Assembly: GCA_945859605.1 (NCBI GenBank)
Contig: OX243817.1
Coordinates: 20,249,718 to 20,313,717 of the forward strand
From: Lumbricus rubellus
Taxonomy: Eukaryota; Annelida; Clitellata; Crassiclitellata; Lumbricidae
Length of the DNA: 64,000 nt
Direction: 5' to 3'
In this document: positions 55,961-64,000 of the stretch, in pieces
Layout: each line of letters starts with the position of its first letter
Position numbering within the stretch: the first letter of the stretch is position 1
Program-made: the position numbers and the translations under genes
Notes under the pieces: model-generated
What the model was told of the DNA's origin: nothing
What the model saw: only the letters and a program-made list of their open reading frames with translations
Databases searched by the model: none

Positions 55961-56074
55961 GCTTGTGATCCAGTTAAAGCAGTTTAAAGATGCTGCATTA
56001 CATCGGTTCTCAATTCCAGTTGAATGGAAGGATTATAATGTCTGAATTATCCATATGATCTGTGCCAGGAAAAT

Positions 56075-56500
56075 CAGGATGAAATGCAAAACCCAATCCA
56101 CGAAAATATGTTTCAACCCAGAACGAAGCAATTGTACTATCAACATACACATGAACTTGAAGCAGGTAGACCAACAGTGTCCGAATGTGGTATCAGAAGA
56201 GCTTCTGTACTTGTGAAACTAATCACCCCATGTGAAATGAAAAGAGCAAATACCATGCACGATTGCTCTCAAGGAATTCTACCACAAGAGATAGAGTGGT
56301 TGTTTTACATCATATTATACATGATTGTAAAGCAGTTACTGTTGTCGAGTTTAATCTACTAATCTTGGTAAACGGATCCGATAGACCAGGTTCAATGGTA
56401 GAGTCTATACAAATATTAGAAACCAAGGATACAGCTTTAGGCAAAGGTCTGCACAGATGCCAACCTTGTTCTATTTCCTGTCTCTCTGTTGCATGCTGAA
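56075..56500 (+). pseudogene. Unrecognised coding fragment with one frameshift
   Basis: 56084-56310 reads NMFQPRTKQLYYQHTHELEA, TVSECGIRRASVLVKLITPC, EMKRANTMHDCSQGILPQEI; a neighbouring frame continues from about 56300 with IIHDCKAVTVVEFN, NGSDRPGSMVESIQILETKD, LGKGLHRCQPC. The two parts read as one protein broken near 56310. I cannot name it. Confidence 0.4.
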
Positions 56501-56509
56501 ATGATTCAA

Positions 56510-56870
56510 AAGGAAGATCCTGAAAAATTGTTCAGGCCTTTATCTATCTTATTATGGAAAATTCTCAAAATTGCTCTTTCACCATGACTTCATGAGAATC
56601 AACCTATTGCTTGAATCAAATCGAAGAAAATTATTGCTTTTTAGATGTACAGAGAAAACGCCTATCTTCAACCATCACAGGATGTAGCACTACCCACGAC
56701 TGGCATGCAAGTAGACCACTTTTTTGGATGATGGTGGTGTAATTTGAAGCTAAACACATTTTTAAAAAAATGCATATTCAATACAATAAGCAATTTAAGA
56801 CATTTTGGTAATTCCTTGACACAAGGACATTAACTAGCACATACAATGAATTGGACATTACTTCTTCGAA
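56510..56870. repeat. Dispersed repeat, copy 1 (partner at 58260-58660)
   Basis: Shares 'ctttatctatcttattatgg' / 'actatggaaaattctc', 'caaccatcacaggatg', 'cccacgactggcatgcaag', 'tgaagctaaacacattttt' and 'acacaaggac' with 58260-58640 in the same order and orientation. Diverged. Confidence 0.6.
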
Positions 56871-57024
56871 AAACAAGATATAGCCAATGCATTAAATGCC
56901 GCATCGAAATGCAATTTACGCAGTTCCACAGATTCACGAAGAGAGTAAAGATGTAGCCGATGCGTTAACTTGCGAATCAAAATGCAATTAGCGCAGTTCT
57001 GTAGATTCAGAGGCACAAAGAGAA

Positions 57025-57324
57025 TTGACTAGTGACTACTTCTGCACGCCCGACGATTGCGAAGACCGTGTGGACACTGACAGATCATTGGGTTCTGAAA
57101 CGGAATTCAATGATGGCGAAGATGATGGAAAAGCGGAATTAGTTTATGCTTTGCCTGAGGATACTGAACAGTCTACCAATATGCCAATAGTTTCGGTTGA
57201 CGAAGCTAGCAGCATAGTGATGATGGACAATGTTAATTCTGTTGCATGCACGAACGAAGTCGTGGAAAGGACAGAGCTAAGACATTCTATTGTGGCAGGA
57301 GTAGACTCTGCTTCAACCAACTGA
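57025..57324 (+). CDS. Acidic ORF, probably the start of a PC4-domain gene (acidic family member 5)
   Basis: ATG 57025; 99 codons: TSDYFCTPDDCEDRVDTDRS, ETEFNDGEDDGKAELVYAL, PEDTEQSTNMPIVSVDEASS. Strongly acidic, no known fold. It precedes a PC4-like region by about 300 bp on the same strand and could be its N-terminal exon. Compositionally like the other acidic ORFs, but no shared motif was seen. Confidence 0.35.
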   Translation: MTSDYFCTPDDCEDRVDTDRSLGSETEFNDGEDDGKAELVYALPEDTEQSTNMPIVSVDEASSIVMMDNVNSVACTNEVVERTELRHSIVAGVDSASTN

Positions 57325-57614
57325 CATAGGAGGTCATTCTTAGATGACACGAAGGAAAAAATTTAACAATAAAAGTGAACTTGAAAGTTAAAGTAAGTAA
57401 GTAGATATATCCCTTACTGAGAAGCACTAGGCAAATGCCCAATACTGCACATGTCTTGAAACACTTTTTTATCCTTTGCAATCTAGAACTCATGTTTGGT
57501 AGACTTTATACTTGTCAATGACAGTAGTTTGTATGTACCAATTTTCATTTAACTTTATCAAGTCAAACCTGTGGTTGCTAAGTTCAACCTGATGCACATT
57601 GAATAAATTAACCT

Positions 57615-58160
57615 GTTTTCGCGACAAAGAATCCATCGGAAACAACCGATATTTGACTGCCAACTATCACTGAGAGGAGCTGATGGCACACGTCAGAGAA
57701 TATCACGTGGGTAACGGAAAGTTGTATCCGACCAGAAAGGGAGTTTGGCTTACAAAAACCAGATGGGCAACTTTTCTTGCTCATCGACGACATCTAGCGG
57801 AGCGTTGAACTGCTCAAAGCCAAGCAACCCATCGAATATCGCAGCATATCGGTGTTAAATTTTACGTTACCATATCCAAGGACTACAAATGCATAAACTT
57901 TCGTCGTTACTTCATGCCACCGAACAGTACGAAAGAACTGCTTACTCGTAGCAGGATCGCTTTACGTATCGGGGAAGGGGACACGCTGATTGCGAAAATT
58001 GACGAGTTACACGGAAAACTGCCGAAATTGAAAGTAGCTACATCGTATTACGCAAGTGAAGACCATGCGAATCAGCTGGATTATCTAATTGCCCGGAATG
58101 CAATCCATTTCAGTGTTCGAGTCACTGTGCAGCAATGCATAAATTGCCAGGTTACCTCTT
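57615..58160 (+). pseudogene. PC4 (SUB1)-like double-domain protein, degraded
   Basis: First repeat: GNNRYLTANYH, stop, VREYHVGNGKLYPTRKGVWL, TKTRWATFLAH (57629-57785). Second repeat: HIGVKFYVTISKDYKCINFR (with a gap, 57850-57905), RYFMPPNSTKELLTRSRIAL, TLIAKIDELHGKLPKL (57905-58038). These match the PC4 single-strand-DNA-binding fold: 'G..++++...F+++..+++RE+Y...G+L.P.+KGI.L....W..L'. PC4 acts as a transcription coactivator; multi-PC4 proteins of this wording are numerous in invertebrate genomes as I recall. One stop and two or more frameshifts. Confidence 0.65.
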
Positions 58161-58259
58161 AGAATTGAGTGCAGAATTAGACAGAGCCAAAGCTCTGCTA
58201 TCTATGTGAGCAGCTCTGCAATCCATAGAAACGGAAGGATGTAAAGGAGTGATTCAACA

Positions 58260-58660
58260 AAGTCCTTTAAAGTTGCTCAGGACTTTATGTTTTACAGTTT
58301 TTACTATGGAAAATTCTCTAAATTGTTCTTTCACCAAGACTTACTAAATTGTTCTTTCACCAAGACTTACTCTGAATTAACCAATATGGTGGATGAAATT
58401 GAAGAACATTATTGCTCTCTCCATTTGAGCTATGCAGAGAAAAAGCTAATGTTCAAGCATCACAGGATGGTCCACCACCCACGACTGGTGCAAGCAAGCA
58501 GACCACTTTTGAGAATTATGGCAATGTGATATGAGGCTAAACAAGTTTTTGCAAATGCATATCCATCGTCATATGCAATCTAAAAATATCTGATACTCCT
58601 TGACACAAAGACACCAAATAGCAGATACAATAGACTAGACATTAAAAGTTCTGTGGAAGC
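58260..58660. repeat. Dispersed repeat, copy 2 (partner at 56510-56870)
   Basis: See the partner copy. An 80-codon frame (58287-58529) includes an internal duplicate, LLNCSFTKTYSEL after KLFFHQD, caused by a 26-bp tandem duplication ('aaattgttctttcaccaag' twice, at about 58319 and 58345). Confidence 0.6.
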
Positions 58661-59115
58661 TAGAACGAGGTCAGTGTGAATACGAACTAAACCTGGAATA
58701 CAGCAATTTATTACCCACATCAGTCAATGAAGAGCTCTATCAACATCTTTGTGTCAAAGAAAGTGCTGTCTTCAGTCAAAATTATTAATATTGCGTTGTG
58801 CTTGTAAATTGTAATCATGAAGTTCGACCTGATTCAGCATAACATATGCCTTCCATTAGATGACATATTCCTCATTATTAAAAAGTGGATCGTTCAAGAA
58901 TTTCCATCACATTTGCACAGTTTTGCAAACTTACTGAGTGATGTGGCATCATGTGCAACAGTATCAGAACTTAAAATTTGCTCTGCCAGAATTTATGCCA
59001 GCATACAAAGTTATTTGTGATGAGATGTGCATACTTTATGATGAATGCAAATACAGTCACATGATTTTACATCCCAATCTCTGCTCAATCTTCATAATTT
59101 CTTGTAAATATTGTA
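58661..59115. other. Non-coding spacer
   Basis: Short frames (58817-59020, 58938-59123) are not recognised. No repeat seen. Confidence 0.35.
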
Positions 59116-59560
59116 GCCATTAGATGTCTACGGCCCCTATTCTCTTCCGTATTCTATCTGACTTGGGACACGTGGGTGTGGAAGGATGGGCGGTGCCCAT
59201 TTAAGGGTCTGCTTTCGTGGGTAAAGCCCCTTCGGTTGTGGTGTGTGAGGAGTGTGGTTGATGTCTCTTATTGAGTGTGGTCGTGGTGTTTTGGTTCTGC
59301 TTCTACGTCGCCGTCTTCACCTTGTTGGTGCTCTGGCCGCTTATCCGTCTTCCTTGGCTCCGTTAGCCGTTGTCTGCTGGGCTGTCGTCCGTACGGCATC
59401 GTCTGGTCTGTTCTACTTCGTGTCTACTAGACGGTAACGCTGTTTTATTTTGCTGTACCTAATTGCTCTTGAATAAATCGAAGTTATTTTTATCAAATTG
59501 GGACCTTATCTTTGATAGTCATCCTCGTAGACGGCCCGTGAACTTTACAATATCAGTACT
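59116..59560 (+). repeat. Possible solo or 5' LTR of a gypsy element
   Basis: G/T-rich, unlike its surroundings, with AATAAA at 59473-59478 and direct repeat 'gtctacggcccc' / 'gtagacggcccg' near the two ends (59125 and 59527). It precedes gypsy pol remains by about 300 bp. Boundaries not determined. Confidence 0.35.
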
Positions 59561-59859
59561 GTGATTATACAGACATTTGTAAATACTAAAATGATTTCCC
59601 ATTTTGAGTCTTGGTCCACAGTCACGTGCAACAAAGACATTTATTCATCGGTGTTGACGGAAAAAGCAGTTTCAATAATGCTATGGTAGTTAATCCAGTA
59701 ACCAGCAAAGATTTGGGAGAATAAACATCAAAGTCTTAAATTTCCACCAATAAGCAACCTTATCGAGCAATCAATGAAAATATTCTCCAACTTGAGTCAC
59801 CTTGCAGTTCCTTGCCATTTTCATGTATAGTCGGTTGTTTTCAACAGCTGAACGCAATT

Positions 59860-60386
59860 ACTGCATTACCAGGAAGGAGTTGTTGGCAGTGGTGCACTTT
59901 ACTCAGGTCTTTCGGCAGTGCATTGTTGGGTAGACGGTTCACTCTCAGGATGGATCATGCTGCGCTGAGGTGGCTACAACATACTCCCGATCCTATTGGT
60001 CAGCAGGGGCACTGGTTGGAAAAGCTGGCCAAATTCGATTTTGAGATACTGCACAGACCGGGACGTAAACATGGGAACGCCGATGCTTTATCGAGAAAGC
60101 CATGCCGGCAGTGCCACTGTGAAGAAACTGATACAGCAGACCACTTTGTGCGGGAGGTGACTGATGTTACCACAGAGAACGACAGTGCAAAGGACATTGT
60201 GAAGTCGCAGAAGAAAGATCCCGTCTTGAGCTTAGTCAGAACTTGGCTAAATAACGAAATGCCGAGTCTACAAGAAATCCTACAGGAAGAGGAAGCCGTC
60301 AAAGTCTACTGGCATCAACGAGACTCGTTATACCTGAGGGATATCAATGTGACATACTTTCGAATTTCCGAACAAGAATCGCCTTA
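59860..60386 (+). pseudogene. Ty3/gypsy RNase H to integrase spacer fragment
   Basis: Reads FGSALLGRRFTLRMDHAALR, WLQHTPDPIGQQGHWLEKLA, FDFEILHRPGRKHGNADALS (RNase H with the terminal H-x-x-G-x-x-N-x-x-A-D-x-L-S motif, 59920-60105), CRQCHC, then WLNNEMPSLQEILQEE, VKVYWHQRDSLYLRD. This is the normal order between RNase H and integrase zinc finger. The frame is open from 59812 to a stop at 60387 but the RT upstream and integrase downstream are absent: unrelated acidic coding follows. Confidence 0.85.
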
Positions 60387-60391
60387 GGTTT

Positions 60392-60638
60392 TGATGACAA
60401 CTTTCTGCCAGACTTTGCGGACCCGGTCCTTGACGACATTCTTGGACCGCGTATGAAGCAAGAGGAAGCAGCGAGTATCGTGCGTCAGAGGCGTGCGTTG
60501 GCGGCTGTCATATCCACCGAACGTTTTGTTGAAAAAATCTCCGCAGAATTTCCACACTGGTCGGTCGAACTCATACGGGGAATTTTCGAGGGGTGCGTGC
60601 CGCCGGTCATCTCTCCAGCATTACCGCCCCAGGTGTGA
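60392..60638 (+). CDS. Small acidic ORF, tandem copy 1 (acidic family member 6a)
   Basis: Reads FDDNFLPDFADPVLDDILGP, MKQEEAASIVRQRRALAAVI, STERFVEKISAEFPHWSVEL, IRGIFEGCVPPVISPALPPQ and stop. It may start upstream in frame; the first ATG is 60453. STERFVEKI...F matches SMDRFVERV...Y in the ORF at 21109-21600, and FLPD..P matches 34380. Unknown family. Confidence 0.4.
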
Positions 60639-60776
60639 TTTGGATAGATGAATAAGGAGGGTCACGACTTCCCTCGCTAAATAACGGAATGCCGAGTCTA
60701 CAAGAAATCCTACAGGAAGAGGAAGCCGTCAAAGTCTACTGGCATCAACGAGACTCGTTATACCTGAGGGATATCA

Positions 60777-61067
60777 ATGAGACATATTTTCGAATTTCCG
60801 AACAAGATCGCCTTAGGTTTTGATGACAACTTTCTGCCAGACTTTGCGGACCCGGTCCTTGACGACATTCTTGGACCGCGTATGAAGCAAGAGGAAGCAG
60901 CGAGTATCATGCGTCAGGGGCGTGCGTTGGCGGCTGTCATATCCACCGAACGTTTTGTTGAAAAAATCTCGGCAGAATTTCCACACTGGTCGGTCGAACT
61001 CATACGGGGAATTTTCAAGGGGTGCGTGCCACCGATCATCTCTCCAGCATTACCGCCCCAGATGTGA
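60777..61067 (+). CDS. Small acidic ORF, tandem copy 2 (acidic family member 6b)
   Basis: Second copy in the 430-bp duplication, open from an ATG at 60777: FEFPNKIALGFDDNFLPD, then the same text as copy 1 with six or so amino-acid changes (MRQGRALAAVI, GIFKGCVPPIISPALPPQM). The one-base deletion joins it to an upstream ATG absent in copy 1. Confidence 0.4.
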   Translation: MRHIFEFPNKIALGFDDNFLPDFADPVLDDILGPRMKQEEAASIMRQGRALAAVISTERFVEKISAEFPHWSVELIRGIFKGCVPPIISPALPPQM

Positions 61068-61105
61068 TTTGGATAGATGAATAAGGAGGGTCACGACTTC
61101 CCTCG

Positions 61106-61310
61106 CTTGTGTGAATAATTAGTATAAGACTACTTTCGGTTCATGTTTTTTGGTTGCTTTGTCCTATAACCTGTAAACGGGGCTAAAACCCCGTAACCCT
61201 TAGTTTCGCGATAATCTGATTGATTAATGTCAATTTTTAATGTTGTAAAAAAAATGGATTGTAGCCAGACGAAGGACTTCTTACAACAACTTTTCTCCTT
61301 CCATCTCTAC
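61106..61310. other. Non-coding spacer with a GC hairpin
   Basis: Contains ACGGGG-ctaaa-aCCCCGT (61176-61194), a small hairpin of no clear role in a eukaryote. Confidence 0.4.
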
Positions 61311-61925
61311 AGAAAAAAACCTCTCTCCTTACACTTCTACACAAAACAACCTTTCTCTTTCCACTTCTTCACAAGATATTTTGGAACGTAAAAAAATCTC
61401 GCCTTCCACTTCGACCAATACGAACATCTCTCGTCTCAATTCTTCACTGAACCTATCTCCTCTCAATTCTTCACAGAACATTTTGGAATCGGAAACCCTT
61501 AACGGGTCTATGGGTTTTTCGAAGTTCGCTCAAGGCACCTTAGCTTCAAATATTCTCGGAACTTGAGTACCAAAGGATATGAGGGACATCCCAGATAAGT
61601 CTTCCACATACAAACGAAACACTGAACCATTACTTCAATTCCATGATATCTCGAGCATAGCGACTGGTTCATCGTCACCCATGTTATTGGATAACTCGTA
61701 ATCTCGGGCAGAAATTTCTGTTGAATGGTCAGCGATTATGGACACACAACTTTCACCTGATACTGAGAAATTGTACTTGGAGATCTTATCGACTCCTTTC
61801 ACACCAGATTCGAATGCTAAAACGAAATCACAGGCTCTTCATATGGATTCACTTCTTTCTTCTTCAACTTTACAAACGGAGTCACCTGGTTTTGATTCCA
61901 GCACGAAAGTCCATGGATATTAAAT
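61311..61925 (+). CDS. Serine/threonine-rich ORF of unknown family
   Basis: 61314-61566 reads as Ser/Thr/Asn-rich repeats (SPYTSTQNN, LSLSTSSQDILE, SPSTSTNTNISRLN, NLSPLNSSQNILE); after a stop, 61738-61923 continues in style: MDTQLSPDTEKLYLEILSTP, SLLSSSTLQTESPGF. Units of about 36 bp ('ctctccttccacttc' variants) recur at 61290-61370. It may be a gag-like or disordered protein; unidentified. Confidence 0.3.
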
Positions 61926-62204
61926 TTACCTTCTTCGAGAGCCTCAAAGGGGATCAACACTCTAATGCTTAACCAAAATAGGGACAGGTCGACATCTAAT
62001 ATTTGTAATCAAGCTTCATATTGGTATTGACAAGGGCAGATAGGATCTTTGCTGGTGTCTGGTAATTTCTGGGGAGTACGTTGGTATGTCTGAAGACAGG
62101 AATAGGTGGACACCTTTCTGGCTATTAAGGTGCTTTCTTGTCATTTCCTCTTTCTATATGCTGTTCTTTATGATGGATCGTTTAACGTCAGAGCAACAAG
62201 CGGC

Positions 62205-62457
62205 CAACAAAAAATGTCTAGTGATAGACTAGCAGCATGTTTGCAAGAAGCTGTCGTAGACTTACCAGCAGCAGAGGCCACGAGACGGCTGGAATTGATG
62301 GAAAATTGGCAGAGTTAGTGTCTGTGGGTCGTGAAAACCCTCCCGAATTTCACAGACTAGCACAGCTCTAAGTTTGGAGCTGGAACATCAATGTTTGGCT
62401 TTCGAGATGCAGCGTTATGAGGAAGAAAGAGAAGATTAAAGACGTAGAAAAGAAAGA
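62205..62457 (+). pseudogene. 5' part of a coiled-coil ORF split by a hAT insertion
   Basis: Reads SSDRLAACLQEAVVDLPAAE, ATRRLELMENWQS, PPEFHRLAQLSLELEHQCLA, FEMQRYEEERED, then RRRKE. Strongly charged and helical. The sequence continues on the other side of the hAT at 63234 with EEMEDRRRELKLDDEQLAIN. Two stops and one shift are present. Family unknown. Confidence 0.45.
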
Positions 62458-62465
62458 GGATGAGG

Positions 62466-63233
62466 CATGGCCGGATTTACTATGGGGCAAATGAGGCAGC
62501 TGCCTCAGGGCCCCCCACCAATTCCACCAAACACCAAAAAATAGATAAATAGAAATAAATGTAATAAATATTGTAAATAGACCTACAAAACTAAAAATAG
62601 TAGATATTAGTCATATTACTTGTAACCTATTGTCAGCGTCGAGATATAAAAATGTAAGCGCTATATAAATTTATTATAAACTGAGTCTGATGTTGATTTC
62701 CGGCAAAACGGCAGACATTGTCACGTTGAAATTGTAAAATAAGATAAATTTCAAAACAGACAAGAAATATAATAAATTAATAATTATGATGTTATGATTG
62801 TTATCCTGAAATCCGTAAGTCAGTTATAATAATTTTTCTATTGAAATTTATTAAGTGGTCATCATGAGCCGACCATTATACCGGCACAAAACACCACGAC
62901 AGTATGGTAGTGGCGCTAAGAAGAGAAAATTATCAAATGAGAAACATTTAAAACAACAGGAAGATGCCAAAAAGTCTGGAAACATTTTTGATTTTTTGAC
63001 GAGAACTTCTAGCGTGGCAACTGTCGGAGAATCTTCTGAAGCAGACGATAAACCGTCTTCATCCTTAGAGTCCTTACTAGTGAAGATTGAGTCTGACCCT
63101 GTGCCTGAAGATGTAACTTACCTACAGACTACAGTACATTAGTTATTAGTTAATAGTTAATTATAAAAAAGTATTCCATACTGTTTGGCTTAGTGTTTGC
63201 CTCAGGGCCCCCACCAACCTAAATCCGGCCCTG
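62466..63233 (+). mobile_element. Non-autonomous hAT, 768 bp, perfect 8-bp target duplication
   Basis: Left end CATGGCCGGATTTACT and right end, other strand, CAGGGCCGGATTTAGG; inside both ends is CTGCCTCAGGGCCCCC or TGCCTCAGGGCCCCC. GGATGAGG flanks both sides (62458-62465, 63234-63241). It contains the N-terminal exon of a ZMYM/TTF-type hAT transposase (62864-63142) and nothing else, so it is a deletion derivative. Confidence 0.95.
62864..63142 (+). pseudogene. N-terminal exon of a ZMYM/TTF-type hAT transposase
   Basis: 92 codons from ATG 62864: MSRPLYRHKTPRQYGSGAKK, RKLSNEKHLKQQEDAKKSGN, IFDFLTRTSSV, then an acidic/serine linker. The 'SGA.KRK...E......K..G.+.+F' start is typical of this transposase group (compare 20360-20470). 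The TTF zinc finger and catalytic domain are deleted. Confidence 0.8.
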
Positions 63234-63327
63234 GGATGAGGAGATGGAAGATAGGCGCAGAGAATTGAAACTGGATGATGAGCAGTTAGCCATCAACTGC
63301 GAGAGGCAACTTAGCGATCCGATCTAG
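63234..63327 (+). pseudogene. 3' part of the split coiled-coil ORF
   Basis: Resumes immediately after the hAT: DEEMEDRRRELKLDDEQLAI, NCERQLSDPI, stop at 63325. See 62205-62457. Confidence 0.5.
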
Positions 63328-63384
63328 ATAATAGTCACAAGCAATTGTTAGCTGGTACAATAGAATTTATTATATATTTCAGGT

Positions 63385-63891
63385 ATGATTCTACTCAACC
63401 AGAGGTGGTGTTTGCCAGAGTGTCACCTGAAGACCCTGAAGTGGCATTCCAGCTATTCAAGGGAAAGGATGTGCTACCAACGGAAAAGCCAAATCCAATC
63501 ACATCACCAGGAATGGATGTTGCAAGGAAATGGTATTTATACCACAAAATCCGTCCTTTCGTGGCAGATCCATGGAAGGATGTGATGTGCCCCAGCCTCA
63601 AGCACCACACTACCACAGCCTTCCACAGCTACGCGTGAAGAAGCTGCCGTGGACGATGCAGATGGAGCTTCAATTGGGAGGGCTGGACAAGGACCCAGTG
63701 CATCCTCTTCTGATGATTATGACCCACTAGTCACTGAACCATGCAGGACTCAAGGACTCGGTGGCAGAAAACCCGTGTCTGCTGACGAAGGACAGACCAA
63801 CGGAAGGAGTCGTGGACGTGGGATTTTTGGGAATCGTGGGCGGGTAACACTTTGCGGTCAAACTGTAAAGCCAGTAGCCCGGCTTCAATAA
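63385..63891 (+). pseudogene. Unrecognised ORF with an RG-rich C-terminus, one frameshift, poly(A) signal
   Basis: 63385-63582 reads STQPEVVFARVSPEDPEVAF, PGMDVARKWYLYHKIRPFVA, DPWKDVMCP; from about 63585 an adjoining frame continues STTLPQPSTATREEAAVDDA, SASSSDDYDPLVTE, GRSRGRGIFGNRGRVTL and stops at 63889. The stop overlaps AATAAA (63888-63893), a plausible polyadenylation signal. 'PGMDVARKWYLY.KIR.FV' is a phrase I associate with uncharacterised TE-linked invertebrate proteins. It may be the end of the same gene as 62205-63327. Confidence 0.4.
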
Positions 63892-63933
63892 ACTGTTATT
63901 TGTTTATATTATTTGACTGAAACGTTTTTCAGA

Positions 63934-63949
63934 TATATATATATATATT
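63934..63949. repeat. Short (AT)n microsatellite
   Basis: 'atatatatatatatat' at 63934-63949, directly visible. Confidence 0.9.
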
Positions 63950-64000
63950 GTGGCATTTGACAGTTGGTACCTGGTAACAGCTCTGAATATTTCCAATTTT

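Larger units (their letters stand above)
60247..61105 (+). repeat. 430-bp tandem duplication spanning a gypsy/acidic-ORF junction
   Basis: Unit 1 60247-60676 (430 bp) and unit 2 60677-61105 (429 bp; one base lost in 'caagaatcgcc' versus 'caagatcgcc'), with about ten substitutions. Each carries the gypsy spacer (NNEMPSLQEIL...) followed by the acidic ORF. The edges are sharp: both units end 'cacgacttccctcg'. Confidence 0.95.

Noticed and set aside
61176..61194. GC hairpin considered as a terminator
   Set aside because: The window is eukaryotic and no gene ends there; a rho-independent terminator has no meaning here.

Overview
The window is eukaryotic and almost certainly from an aquatic invertebrate animal. 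It is AT-rich, has GT–AG introns with polypyrimidine acceptors, carries the short motif 'taggcctat' many times (common, in my experience, in marine invertebrate DNA), and has no bacterial gene organisation. I cannot name the species. I see no intact ordinary host gene. Nearly everything I recognise is a transposable element (TE) or its debris, often nested.

Layout. 0-1.4 kb: unassigned, with a short duplicated coding-like segment. 1.4-6.3 kb: two joined copies of an L1/Tx1-type LINE, the second split by a 1.15 kb Mutator-like (FLYWCH) element with a clear target-site duplication. 6.4-7.3 kb: a gag-like ORF1 of a LINE. 7.3-11.5 kb: a piggyBac scrap followed by two related hAT transposases. 9.9-17.4 kb: pieces of an uncharacterised two-ORF unit, namely a broken 'MMGGLHIEM/DQAHEQ' protein followed on the same strand by a tyrosine-recombinase-like protein; a hAT and a LINE endonuclease interrupt it. 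20.3-24.1 kb: a ZMYM-type hAT fragment, an acidic ORF, an L2/CR1 RT fragment and a third L1/Tx1 copy. 24.3-27.5 kb: a hAT with terminal repeats and target duplication, containing an ISL2EU/IS4-like element with a DDE_Tnp_4 transposase. 27.8-30.0 kb: pogo and piggyBac remains. 31.1-32.7 kb: a three-exon YqaJ-type nuclease gene with in-phase splice sites. 30-43 kb: copies of a long unclassified repeat, interleaved with a Ty3/gypsy 5' end, an acidic ORF and a broken minus-strand gene of another high-copy uncharacterised family. 43-44.4 kb: piggyBac and Penelope-like fragments. 44.5-49.3 kb: a complete-looking pogo element, the best preserved object here, with a two-exon transposase, a nine-copy internal minisatellite and a 1 kb foldback element in its intron. 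49.5-52.4 kb: a hAT with a 28-bp minisatellite. 54.3-55.6 kb: a hAT-type MITE with a perfect 8-bp target duplication. 57-58.1 kb: a broken PC4-domain gene. 59-61.1 kb: gypsy pol remains and an exact-edged 430-bp tandem duplication. 62.5-63.2 kb: a hAT derivative inserted into another ORF, again with a perfect 8-bp target duplication.

The pieces do not form a pathway. They record successive insertions, several of which can be dated relative to each other by nesting. The items most likely to be undescribed are the tyrosine-recombinase/'MMGGLHIEM' unit, the dispersed small acidic ORFs (21, 34, 36, 50, 57 and 60 kb), and the 30-43 kb repeat. Family calls rest on my reading of conserved motifs; no database search was run.
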